Positions 36,509-47,835 of a DNA stretch of 64,000 nt are shown here, one piece after another. Numbering within the stretch: the stretch's first letter is position 1; each line of letters opens with the position of its first letter. Source of the stretch: Tubiluchus corallicola (taxonomy: Eukaryota > Priapulida > Priapulimorpha > Priapulimorphida > Tubiluchidae); the NCBI GenBank assembly GCA_030141605.1, contig JAQGDQ010000085.1:124001-188000 (forward strand). Direction: 5' to 3'. The notes below the pieces were generated by a model, which saw only the letters and a list, made by a program, of their open reading frames with translations, ran no database searches and was not told where the DNA came from. A program made the position numbers and the translations under genes.

Positions 36509-39317
36509 TGTTGCCTTGAAAGGTAGAATCATACGATGACATTCGATTGTATAGCTTGTGGGAGTTTTGAAGATTTGTTAACAACTAATTACATATTAAT
36601 ATAAAATACAAGGCCAGTCAATTTGCTTTTCAATTAACTCAGAGTTGGCACGTCTAATTGCAAAGTCATGTTTTCTTGACACAAAGCAGGATTGCTTGGA
36701 TTTCGGTCAACCACTTCGCTGAATGCGGTTGGTTGATTAACACAAGGAAAACGTAATTTACCTTCCAGGTCTATTTGCCATGTTATTAAGATTATAAGCA
36801 CTGCTTAAACATAAAACGTTTATTATATTGTCAGTAGCTATCGCTTGCTAGGACACCACAAGTAGTTTCTGCATAAAGATAACGGGGCGTAAAAGTTACC
36901 GTGATCGCTATAACTGGTATTCAAACAATTTTTATTGCAAGCATTTCAACATTTCGTTTGTTATTTTCATTATCGCAACAGAAGAAGAAGAAAGAATTTT
37001 CACTATCAGCGTATAGCCTGTAACAAGAAAAACTCGGTCAATAACAAATAGTTGATTAAAAAATCACCTAATCTGTAACTGTACAGTGGGTATAATATTT
37101 TGCAAAAATGTTCTTTAATGTGTAAATAACATGCAGTGTGCGAATAACTGCATCTTTTGAACAGCAGTCAGTGCTATTCTGTACACTTGACATTTTCATA
37201 TATAGAAGTAGTTGTTCATTAATTACTTACTAATGAAGGTATGTAATACATAACATACTGCAACCTCGTCTCACGCTCACACGTAATCATACATGTCGTC
37301 AAATGACAGACGTATTTAGCCAGCGAGCAAGTTTGAAAAGGGCAGTAGTATCTCCGAATTAACTTCCGAGTCGATTTGAGCCGTGCCACCTCACTTTTAA
37401 TGAAGGTTAAGCTGGCATATTGACAGGAAAATGGGATTTTCGATCAACTCGGCATTAATCTTGATCATGTCAGACTGAACAACCAAATCCCTTTTGATTA
37501 CGGAATGCTAATAACAAATGGTCTCGGAGGCCATTACACAGCACTGCTGATGGGAAATAAAAATTCCTTATTTATTGTTCTACACGTCAGCGAAAGAGTT
37601 AACGAATAATGAGTGGCGAGAGACTAGATTGCAGGTCAGCAGTTAAGAGCACGTAGGGTTCCCATACAGACCATGGTCAAAGAATGGAATTTCTCCGATA
37701 AGAAAGAATAACGCCATAATTGATAAAGCCATGCAGGCATAACTGAAGATTAGTCGTTGTATTTACTTATGTGTGTTTATTTAATCATACTTGCTGATTA
37801 TTTCTTTAGAGATGCTCATAGTTAAGCAACACTTAGTTCACGCAACTAAACGCACGCACTCACAAACTCACTCACATGCATGCAGACACATTCTCTATCT
37901 TTATGCAAACATATAATTATATATATATTTATTTATATATTATATGATATATATATCATACGTTTTGATTGTATTTTTATGGATTCTATCGTATTTTTAT
38001 TTTACACAGCACATCAAAACGTGCAATGTGAGATTTTATGTTTTAAAAAAGTAAAAAAAAACATGAAGTTAATGGTAAGGAATTGAGCTTTACGGAAGTA
38101 CAGATACCATCCTCTGCATACAAACACAGTTAACAGAGCATAGATTCCACAATGCATAGAACTTACACTATTTGCCCACCTAGACCTTAGCACCCCGTTA
38201 CCAAAACACTGTCCTAGATCATAGAACGTGAACAGGTGGTCAACACAACAATGGCTACAATAAAAGTTCAAGGAAGAGAAAACAACATGTAAATCCCAGG
38301 TTAAATCACGCTAAAGTTGAAAAAAGAACCCAGCAGGATGCTAGCAACACTTGGTTTTTTGTGACTGTCATATGTGGTCTGCTTATAATAGCTCAAACAT
38401 CGTTTCACGACTTTAACCAGATTGATCATCTTGCTACCCTGCAAAAGTCAGCCCCAGGTAGAACTTAGTGCTTGTGGAAATTTTTCGTTGTTGTTGTGCT
38501 GCATCAAGGTGAGTTATAGAGAACTAATTATGGTTATTACAGACATAATGGTTTGCTTGAAATTACTCGCCTAACAGCGTTAAACAACAAATATAAATAA
38601 GCTTCATACTTTGAAATGTTCATTTTCGTAAGTTTTTAGTATAGCTCAAAATAATAGAGTTAGTTTCTCATTTATTCAGTCAGGCATAGTCAATCAGTCA
38701 GTCAGTCAGTCAGTCAGTTAGTCAGTTAGTCAGTTAATTAGTCAGTTAATTAAAAAAGCCCAAAATGACGAAGCTGGAACAAACAGGATATTGTAGTACA
38801 ACTATGTACTATTTTCAGCTAAAGAAAAGAAATAGAGGAAGAAAAACGCTAGTAAAACGTTAAAATATTGTTAAACGTTAGTAATCATTCTTATTTTGTA
38901 ATCTATACTATGAACGAGTTTTGCTAGTTTCTTAAGCTCGTTGAGTGACCTTGGAGATTTTGAATTAGGCCGAAATGGAGTAGGATAGTCCATTTCATAA
39001 TAATAATTCGTTTTGAAATACAACATCAAGAAAAAATGATTTGGGCGCAACAAACTTCAGGCTATTGTGACCTAACGGCTTTATCAAATTCGTAATAAAT
39101 ACAAAACATGAGGCAATCTTATCAAGTTTCCAAGTTTAACTGAGTGCTGAAACGAAGCAGTAAACGAATTTACTTAAACTAGCATGGATAATTAGAGTTT
39201 ATAATTTCGAGCAATTAATAGCTAATCAGTAGTAGTCATCAAATAATTAATAATCGTATGGTAATTAAATTTCATTATAATTTATTACAAAAATAGTAAA
39301 CAACATCAAAAGGTTTA
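36504..39317. other. Intergenic, microsatellites only
   Basis: A TA-rich stretch lies at about 37915-37960 and a (TCAG)n array at about 38694-38750 with TTAG variants. No gene is supported. Confidence 0.5.
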
Positions 39318-39390
39318 TGCCCCGAGTGAGGCTCGAACTCACGACCTTCAGATTATGAGACTGACGCGCTGCCGACTGCGCCATCGAGGC
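39318..39390 (-). tRNA. tRNA-Met (CAU), elongator type
   Basis: 73 nt on the minus strand. The acceptor stem GCCTCGA pairs with TCGGGGC and the discriminator is A. The A box reads TGGCGCAGTCGG and the B box GTTCGAGCC. The anticodon loop is CTCATAA with anticodon CAT. There is no intron. The fold and boxes are intact, so it is probably functional. Its 5' half has been duplicated 241 bp away. Confidence 0.95.
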
Positions 39391-39829
39391 ACGACGACAT
39401 TACTTCCGTTAAATTTACTTCTTTCATGGCGTCAGGCATTGGCAGGAAACTTAACCGTTTATTCAGTTGTAATTTCTACAAAAAATTAGATAGCGAATAC
39501 GTACAACTATAGCGCACAACTCTATAATGATTGCTGAGCTCCATAATTGTATTTCAGCCCAAAAAGGTTGAAACTGATGTCAAGCATAGCAACAGATGAG
39601 ACTGACGCGCTGCCGACTGCGCCATCGAGGCACGACGACATTACTTCCGTTAAATTTACTTCTTTCATGGCGTCGGGCATTGGCAGGAAACTTAACCGTT
39701 TATTCAGTTGCAATTTCTACAAAAAATTAGATAGCGAATACGTACAACTATAGCGCACAACTCTATTATGATTGCTAAGCTCCATAATTGTATTTCAGCC
39801 CAAAAAGGTTGAAACTGATGTCAAGCATA
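39355..39829. repeat. Recent 241-bp tandem duplication that copied half of tRNA-Met
   Basis: 39355-39595 is repeated at 39596-39829 with only about four differences. The breakpoint lies in the anticodon region of the tRNA at a shared 'atgag'. The second unit ends where similarity stops after 'gtcaagcata'. Confidence 0.92.
39596..39631 (-). pseudogene. Truncated tRNA-Met copy (5' half only)
   Basis: It contains the acceptor 5' strand, the D arm and part of the anticodon stem, identical to the intact gene, but no T arm or 3' acceptor strand. It arises from the tandem duplication and cannot fold as a tRNA. Confidence 0.9.
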
Positions 39830-40879
39830 CAGATAAAACTTCTCTGACCCAACACATCGTAAATAAATAATCACATTTTACCTCAACAATTGAATTTAAT
39901 TATAAACCTATAATTACAGAAATAGATTTAAACAACCTCTTGTTTTTGTGCACTGTCATTTCAGACTTAATTACTAACTTACTAAACGCATGTAGCCTAG
40001 TAAATCGTGTACACTTTTAACGAATTATTGTGTTTAGACATCGTTACACGCAGATGTAACGTAAGTTTAACTGGCGCCTACATAATACTATAATTATTTA
40101 CGTCAGTTTATGTGGCAGTGATCAATACGTGCTAGCATTGCTTCTTGCATTCTTTCATTTCTTTTCAAAACTCTTGCCCGTAATAAATATAATTAAACAT
40201 GTCTTCGGTGCTGCTTTCAAATAATATTGAACTATTAGTCATAATCATTAGGACTTGAATTATTAGGATTGAATTAATTTGCCTTGATCAAAATGTGGTC
40301 TGGAGTCTCAGTTTTGACAGTTTTTCGCTTTTCAGTATTGACTGAATTTGAGGAAAAAATAATAACTGTGATTTTATCCCATCATTAAATTTTGAAATTA
40401 AAATTATAATTAATGTTATTAATTACTTGCCCAAGTCATTTTCTCGGCTGTAAAAATGTTAAAAAAAACTTTCTATATAGTTGACAATTCTAACGTGACC
40501 TTGTTTGAGTAAATTAAATTCTCCATAGAAGATTTTTCTCTCTATCAGAAACTGACAATCTTAAAATTAAGATTTAAAAAATGTGCATGAAGCATGATAT
40601 TTGCTAACAAATCGTGCTTACAGTCATCTGATTTACCACACTCATGCAAGGAGTTATAGACCAAGAGCCCAGAACGTTTAATAATATGAAGAGAAGAAAA
40701 AGTTTGGCATGCTCACTTAGTAGCTCAAAGATACTACTTCAAAGAACCAGATTGCTGCCCACCTCTGCCCTGAACATTAAGGGGCTAGGGATCTTTGTTT
40801 TTCGCCCAAATGTCAGTTAATTAAACATAGATAAGCCATTTCTCATCCATATTGATTCCTAATGAGCCAATATTTCAAA

Positions 40880-41240
40880 AATGCATATGACAGCAATTTT
40901 GAGCTGAACGTGACCTTGAATAGTGACCTTTAAGAAGACTGAAAAAGTTATTTAAATAAACGAAGTCTGGCATGAAAAAAATCATTGGCACTGGGTTCAG
41001 TAGAAGGTGGGTATAATCAAAAAACATCAGTGACAGCAATTTTTTCCTGAACGGAAGTAATTAACAGTAACTTTTTTCCAGCGGTTACCAGTATTCCATT
41101 TATTAACATATTATTCGGCAAGAGTCAAACTTGACCAGAATGATTAGTACAATGTTCCAAACACAAAATCATCGTCGCCAGCAATTTTCTTCTGAACGTT
41201 TACACGAACAGTAAGGATTTTCTGAAAATAACAAGGCTGC
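40880..41240. repeat. Degenerate ~145-bp tandem repeat, about three units
   Basis: The phrase 'cagcaatttt' followed by 'ctgaacg' recurs near 40891, 41033 and 41183 with partly similar text between. The units are strongly diverged. Confidence 0.45.
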
Positions 41241-41520
41241 CAAATGTAATCATACATTGCCAAGCAAGGATAAATCAATGCAATTTGAAAACATATGCAC
41301 GAAATAATCAAAAGCAGTAGGCATTACGCATGACTATAGCAACAAACAGTAAGTATTCTCAAAGACCTAAAATGAAGTTTTTTCCGTGGAATGAAGTACC
41401 AATAAATGCTGTAAACGTTACTAATTATATATACATAGATGCAAAAAAGAAGCTTTATCAAAAATGTACACTGCAGTTTAAGCTAGTCACTACCAGAAAG
41501 CAATTCGAATTTAATGAAAG

Positions 41521-42438
41521 CTAAAAATCATTGTCATCGTCACTGTCTTCCGACTATGCACTATCTGACTCGTAAGTAGCAAAATCATCTTCGACTAATG
41601 GAATTTTAGATTCGTCGTTTCTTTCAATGTCTGTATCGGAATTGTAGAGATCTTCTTATTCCTCTTGTTCTCATTTGGTGGAATCCTCATTTCCACTAAC
41701 TTCAGCATCATTGCCTTCTTTCAGAAGGATTCAGGAAAAGAATCACCTTCATACCAATGAGAAACCAGAAAGCCATCACCATTCTCACGCTAACCAACGT
41801 CTTTTGGATATCTACCCATAGTTGGGTCAACTTTGTGGACATTAGACCTCACGAGGGCTACATGATGAGCATGCATCAAGTATTGGAGAAGAACTTTCCT
41901 GCGTGATGGCAGTGATGCACAGTTTATTTTCTTTTGTTGACTAGTCATTTTCTATGATTGATTAGTCATTTTTACAATGTTTTGTATCTGGCTTCATCTG
42001 CTCATTGACGGACTTAAAGCCGTAACTCGACATACGTACTCCGTGAAGGCACGAATATTCTCGTGAGCACACCGATTTCATAGCCTACACATAATCTGGA
42101 CTACTTTCCGTAATCTAATGGTTTAGCCTTACCATTCCTGTAGAAACAAGAGTAAAATCACACCCAGTCAGAGCATGAAATGAAACAATAGCTTCTTTCA
42201 AGCCACTTTGTTTTGATTCCAACTGTTAAGCAATGTCTGTGACATTGATCAGTTGACAACTATTTTTGGTGCCAAAGTCCAATAAGATTATCGGTAATCC
42301 GATTAGTTTTCGTGTCAGATTTGTCAAGCAGACGGTGTACGTGATGCATTCGGTCATCTGTCGACAATGGCAACAGATATTATTGACTTGCAAAGTGTGC
42401 TGAAGTTTCCTATTACTAATATCCGGCTTCCCTTGCAT
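41521..42438 (-). pseudogene. Degenerate transposable-element-type ORF (SFHALTGCD family)
   Basis: Minus-strand pieces read in order: ILLDFGTKNSCQL, SFHALTGCDFT, then LPSRRKVLLQYLMHAHHVAL, then SHWYEGDSFPES, and finally an acidic tail with ESDSA and EDSDDDNDF. The order matches an abundant uncharacterised transposon-associated protein of marine invertebrates, in which 'H(A/F)..GCDT' is followed by a 'LPP....L..H..RA.YVA..W' block and a short C-terminal segment. Several stops and frameshifts separate the pieces. I do not know the formal superfamily. Confidence 0.6.
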
Positions 42439-42931
42439 ATACCGACGGTTCTCCTACAAAAACGGAAAAAGCTAGTTTTACCAAACATCTGGAGAAAAAA
42501 TATTATGCAAGAGTGGGTTTTAGATAATTCCAATAATATTCTTGCTTGTTTGAAATTACTTGTTTTTTTTAAATATGATGAAACTAGGAATACCTGGGTT
42601 CAAGTAAAAGTATAATCTACGCATTACACTATACTTCGATATGTGTATATAAAATATTGTAACAGTAAAAGAGCACACGTTATTAAAATTGTAATTTTAA
42701 CTTTTCACATATATTAGGCAAGTTTCAAAATTGATTAGGCCTACCATGTAAGTTACACTACGATACAAGCAAAATAAAATTGAATTTGCTGCTTCTTGTT
42801 AACTGAATTGACCGGACAGACCTAGAAATAGATTTAATAATTTTTTCGCATTATTGCTTTTTCATTAAATTTTGTAAATAGAAAACGTTTCAAAATAATT
42901 TTAAACACGACATTTTTTGTTTTAGGAAAGT

Positions 42932-42962
42932 ATGTGGCTGTTCAAACGCTGTTGTCTGCAAG
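42932..42962 (+). CDS. TSP1-repeat gene, coding exon 1
   Basis: Encodes MWLFKRCCLQ plus the first base of Ala11, with a GTAAGT donor. It was chosen because its phase completes the otherwise headless signal peptide of exon 2. A 'ttttgttttag' acceptor ends at 42925, seven bases before the ATG. Confidence 0.72.
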
Positions 42963-45900
42963 GTAAGTTAGATGCTAGTGGCGTTTTCCTAAATTGTTTG
43001 TTTATAGTTTGTTCTACAGCCTATAAAAAATTGACGATCATTTGAAATGACGTTGTGTCGCAATGCGATGCAGGCTAAAGGTTACAATTCCTCGCACACA
43101 AGAAACAAGTTCGTAAAGTGGATTAGGGTTTGAGTTAAAGTTGTGATTAGGGTTATGGTTAGGGTTGGGGTTAAGGTTAAAAGTACTTAGATTGTGTGGG
43201 GAATTGTAAACTCCTCCCCGTGATTCATTGTAATTATATAAATTTCATTAGTTTTTAATTAAAAAAGCTGTTTTTCGGAATTTTTTATATACACGAACAA
43301 TGAATTAAGCAGTACAATTTTTAAATTATGCCAGTTACATCGTTCCTTGCACAAAATCCAAATTTTCGTTTCCAGTTATATAAATCACATTTTTGTAACT
43401 GTAATACATGTGATGTTATTATTTTCACTGTAATCTTGTTGAAATTTACTGAACTAGGACTACGTAGCTTTCCGAGCAAATGCTGTTGTACATTGGATTT
43501 TTTAGTATTCCAGCACAAAACGATTTTTATATTTGTACAAGAGATAATATTACAGGCTTCGCCGATACTCTCTTATGATATATTGTAAGTTTTACTAGAA
43601 AAATTGTCAATCTCGTGACTTTTAACGTCATGACAATTTAAAACAATATGTGTCAAAGGTATGCATTATGCGTTCTATTTAATTTCTGCGGGTAACTGAC
43701 TAATTAACGAAGCTCAAATTCACTGTTTTGAGAAGTCAGAGTTTCATCGAAAATGGTCATGATTTCAATTTTACAATGATCAGAAAAATAGTTTTATCAA
43801 CTGCTTTAAAATACAACAACGTTTTCGTAATAATTCAGCGTCAGTTACACAGTAACCAATTAAGTGATACCATTGGATGAACCAGCCTGTTAAATCACCT
43901 AGACATCGGCCATTTAAAATCGCCGCTGATATAATAAATTTCGTTTGCTGTTCTAGTGTTCAAGTTACCGATTAGTATAATTTTTCCAAATTAACTAACT
44001 TTTATTACATCTTTTTCCAGGATGTTATAGCCAATACGTATATATATTATCAAATAGCAAGACGTAGGAGATTACTTAGGCTATTGATAAACAGTAAGCT
44101 ATAATTTTGTTATCAGTTTTATTTATTATAATTTTGTTTCTTTGCAGCGGCATTTCTGTTTGCTGTTTTTGTAGCGAGCTCTGGTCATTTTATAACCGTT
44201 TTTGTTACAACACCTGCACCTGAAAAAGAAAATACAACCCTTAACACACTAGACGTAGAGAAACCTGAAAGCATACAAGTTAGCGGTGGAAATCAGAAGA
44301 GCACAATGGAATTCTCGACTAGTACTGCAAATATCAGTGACCAGCTTGACCAGCAATCAGTTCTATTGAATTCCACAGAAGATATTTCCGCTTATAACAG
44401 TACTAATAAAAGCCAAAGTGAAAATACTTTACAAAATCAGCAAATAACTCAAAAAGTAAAACCTAGCATGGAAGTAAGCAACAATAACAAAGAAGTAGCC
44501 AAGAAAAATGCAAATAACAACTTAGTTAAAGAAGGGTTAGAATCGGCGTTTAACACACGCGATACTCTCAGTGAAGAGTCCTCTGTCAAGAAGGGAGGTG
44601 AGAGAAGTGAGTCGAGAGGTGACTCACGACAGGAATTTATGTTTAACGACGAAAATACTGACACAGGAACCAATGGCCTAAATGAAGAGAAACAATCTGC
44701 AGAGACAGAAATGGATAAGAAATCATCCCTTAAGAATACAAATAAACCAGGAAAAGAAGAACAAGAGGCAGAAATGAACAACAAAACTTCGCTAAATAAT
44801 ACAGTTAATTTAGAAAAAGAAGAACAAGATCTAAGCAACACAGTAGCTGATCCCAAGGAAACTCGGTCAACTGATGGCAAAAGAAATCAATTTCAAGAAA
44901 TATCAGAGACATACAATGATGCCTTGGATGCTTTGCTAAGTACGAATGAGTCATCTGAAGCAGTCAATCAACTCAGAGCTGCGGACACTCGACAATTTGC
45001 AACTACTGAATCTATTGAACCACTAAATCAACTCGATACAACAAGCACTGAACAATTTACCAGCACTGACACAACAGAATCAACAGCAACTTCCACTTTT
45101 TTTAGTGATGCAACGACAGAGGTATTATCAACGAGAACAACTGCTTCTCCTATTAATGAAGACGTTGGTATCTTATCATCTGACGAAGCTTCCAACGATG
45201 AGTTAACAGTCGAAGAAAATTTCATAAATAGTGAAGATCGTTTTGAAGTCCAGGAAGGAATTCCAGGTCTAGACTTTTTATTCTCAAATTCCGAAAGTGA
45301 AGACTTTAATCTTGAGCAGACTTCTACTGATGTTGGGCAAGGTAAGCATTGCATAAAAGTCTTTTATAATCTGACTAATTTGTCTTATAAAGAGTAAAGT
45401 TGTTGAGAAACCTGTTGAAATCATTTTAAGTTACCTTACACAAGGTACCGTGACACACATTTTAAATTACTTTGCGAAAAAATTGGGGTCCATTTTTATT
45501 AAAGAACGAAGAAGAACTACAAGTCCTCCAAAACTGTACACATTTTGCAAAAATAACAAGACCTACTTGTGGAAAAGTGCGGCAAGTTTCCTGCGATTAA
45601 ACACTGCGGTAATAATTTATCATATGCACTTTATTAAACTGTAAAAAGTTCAATTTATCTGTTCATTCTGATCTCCTAAATCAACGGTTCCCACTTTTCT
45701 TTTGTGCTGCGTTTCTGACCCCTACGTAATGTTTGATTAAGATTCCCTTGGTTCAAATTGATCGACAAAAAACTCTACCTTCATCTAAATCTATATTTAT
45801 TCAGAGAAAAAATATGGCCTAATTTACCTGTCTAGTGTTCACAAAAGCCGATTTTGATAAAACTTAGACTCAAACATCGGAAACAGCGCAGCAGCAACAG

Positions 45901-47835
45901 CAGCAATTGCATCAGTAGTAGAAACTGCTAACATGAAATGCATCACCAATCTGCATGAGTATGACGGGAGTCCACTCGAACCTGGAGGCTGTAGTAATAC
46001 CTCAATAACTATTTAATATGCGCATGCATACTAGGAGAGTAGTCTCCGCAATGTCATAACTCTCAAGACATGCTTGTAATAGTGCGTTCTGAATTATCTA
46101 TTAAATGTGTTGTAAACTCTAATACATTGTTCAGACACATCATGTATCTTCAGAGGCCTATCTGCCATATGCGGGTTTACGGTTCGAAGCTTTCTTCTAC
46201 TTAGTTTCACAAAATTACGTGCCCTCAGTGCAAATAATATATGAAGTTCACAACTTCACAACATTCAACAACGCACATGTGACTATTTATTACAAAGTTA
46301 CAGCTATTAACAATAAGTGAGTTGCATAAACTTTATTCTGCAATTAACATGAGCAATTTGTAAAAAGCCAGGACACAATGCACCAAATAGAATTGGTCAT
46401 CATACAATTCTGTGTATTTCAGCTGTGTTTTTCACCTTTCTTCAGGTGAATGGTCTGAATGGGGGGAATGGTCCATGTGCAGCAGCAGATGTGGAGGCTG
46501 TGGCAATATCAAACGAGAACGTGAATGTGTGAGAGCAAAAACTACTGATGCTGAATGCGAGTAAGTAAACCTGTGACACAGGTGAACTGCTTGATATTTA
46601 ATTTCAATCTACAAAACAGATTTTCGGCCTATATTATTTTGTAGTTCACATGCTGAGAACAGATCAAAACTTCTTAGAGGCGGAGCAATTAGGAGAAATT
46701 GTTGAAGGAGCCACGTTTTTTATTAAACAACTACTGGATGATTGTATTATACAATGTATATTTGTTTGCGAATAAAAGGAAAGAAAAATTAAGACATTAA
46801 AAACATGCGCAAGTTTATTTATACTTAACGTACTTATGATTATTGATTACAAAGTCGTTAGCAATATCTGAATTGCTTAAACTTTATTCTGCAATAAACA
46901 CCAGAAATTTGTAAAAAGTCAGGACGAAATAAATCAAATAGAATTGGTCCTGATAAGTCTAAAAGTTACTCCTTGATTACAGAAATAAAAAACAGCACAC
47001 CAAAGGTTAGCAATGTAGCATGTAGAAATCAACAGTCAAATTTAGAAAGAGGCAGGTTTTGAAAAATTGTGAGTCGTCCAAGATTCGAATCCATAAACTT
47101 CTGGAATCAGGTTACACGTTCTAGCCATTTAGACTATTAAACCCACATAGCTAAAGCATGCTTGAATTTCTGTACTACTCAGTACGTAATCAGACAGATC
47201 AATAGTAAAAAGCCACTGTTGTCATAACGAGATCTGAGCTTACTTAGATTAATAATCGCTATAGTTTGCAAAAACATTTTACTGAACGTGTTAGTCCTTG
47301 TCTTTTAAATGGAGATTTAACGAAGCTGATTATTTTTCAGAGGAAATTCTGTAGAAGTTGATTCCTGTGACATGGCTCGACCTTGTAATGTCAGAGGTTT
47401 GCGAAGATGTAGGGCAAGAAGCCAGCCTGGATCAAGAATTCGGTAAGCACCTGTTTTTATAACTTTAGCTTACCATATATAGAAAAGAATATTTGATATT
47501 GCAAGGTTATGTTGGCACGTCGCTCTTCTAGGAAAACCTTCCTATTATAAAACAAGATAATCAATCAGTCACTAGTAGTCTAGTCCGAAATTAAGTCTGG
47601 CCAGGAACAAATATTTCCGTAGCCTCTAAAACTTCTGTTATGTATACCTGTAACTTTGATGTGTCTTTTAAACCATGACATACCTACATGCATCCATCAA
47701 GTTATAAAAGGTCTAATGCACTGTAATAGCCGAGCTTGTGTTTCTTTTTTTAGAGCTCGGAGTGGATGTAAAGTTTGGTGTTGCAATCAACACGTCTACG
47801 ATGTAGCAAACTCGATGTGCATGCCCATGCCTTAA
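42932..47835 (+). CDS. Secreted acidic/Ser-Thr-rich protein with a C-terminal thrombospondin type-1 repeat (5 exons)
   Basis: Exons 42932-42962, 44148-45341, 46446-46560, 47341-47442 and 47754-47835 splice in phase (1,1,2,2) to 507 aa. Residues 1 to ~25 form a signal peptide whose basic start (MWLFKRCCLQ) is in exon 1 and hydrophobic core (AFLFAVFVASS) in exon 2. Residues ~30-408 have no cysteine and are rich in Ser, Thr, Asn, Glu and Lys, with several Asn-x-Ser/Thr sites and charged runs, hence probably disordered and glycosylated. Residues 410-463 form a TSP1 repeat: Trp411, Trp414 and Trp417 spaced WxxWxxW, then Cys420, 424, 436, 446, 456 and 462. An extra Cys427 and a basic tail with Cys470, 486, 490, 491 and 503 follow. 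TSP1 repeats usually bind matrix proteins or glycosaminoglycans. No named orthologue is recognised; a matrix or secretory-granule role is inference. Confidence 0.82.
43077..43218 (+). mobile_element. MITE-like element with internal telomere-type repeats, copy 2
   Basis: Inside intron 1 of the TSP1-repeat gene. The left end 'ttacaattcctcgcacac' is nearly the complement of the right end 'gtgtggggaattgtaa'. The core is GATTAGGG/GGGTTATGGTTAGGG units. It shares flanks with copy 1 at 33887. Confidence 0.75.
44148..45341 (+). CDS. TSP1-repeat gene, coding exon 2 (disordered region)
   Basis: The acceptor reads 'tctttgcag' and the donor is CAA-G at GTAAGC. It encodes the hydrophobic core of the signal peptide and the whole Ser/Thr/Asn/Glu-rich region. 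The open frame continues past the donor to 45397, but those codons are intronic. Confidence 0.88.
46279..46415 (+). repeat. Intronic direct repeat, left copy
   Basis: Shares 'attacaaagt', 'aaactttattctgcaat', 'aatttgtaaaaag' and 'aaatagaattggtc' in order with 46831-46965. Together the two copies bracket coding exon 3 of the TSP1-repeat gene. Confidence 0.75.
46446..46560 (+). CDS. TSP1-repeat gene, coding exon 3 (WxxWxxW and first cysteines)
   Basis: The acceptor reads 'ctttcttcag' and the donor GTAAGT follows GA in phase 2. It encodes residues 409-446, with the three tryptophans and the RERECV strand. Confidence 0.88.
46831..46965 (+). repeat. Intronic direct repeat, right copy
   Basis: Partner of 46279-46415 in the next intron, same orientation, moderately diverged. 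Confidence 0.75.
47047..47170 (-). repeat. tRNA-derived SINE, copy B
   Basis: The minus strand shows 'aatggctagaacgtgt' and B box 'ggattcgaatct', then 'ctcacaatttttcaa'. It lies in intron 3 of the TSP1-repeat gene, antisense to it. Confidence 0.65.
47341..47442 (+). CDS. TSP1-repeat gene, coding exon 4
   Basis: The acceptor reads 'tatttttcag' and the donor GTAAGC follows CG. It completes the TSP1 repeat (SCDMARPCN) and enters a basic Arg-rich linker. Confidence 0.85.
47754..47835 (+). CDS. TSP1-repeat gene, coding exon 5 (Cys-rich tail and stop)
   Basis: The acceptor reads 'tcttttttttag'. It encodes a short tail containing CKVWCC and SMCMPMP, then TAA. Confidence 0.82.

Noticed and set aside
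36266-36584. Poly-Ala, poly-Ser and Leu frames of 60-88 aa
   Set aside because: They come from the (GCT)22 tract; no splice sites, domain or consistent start supports a gene.
39522-39753. Frames of 63 and 68 aa around the second tRNA-Met copy
   Set aside because: They run across the truncated tRNA and duplication junction, so they are artefacts of the duplication.
44449-45354. Minus-strand frames of 143 and 108 aa
   Set aside because: Antisense shadows of coding exon 2 of the TSP1-repeat gene.
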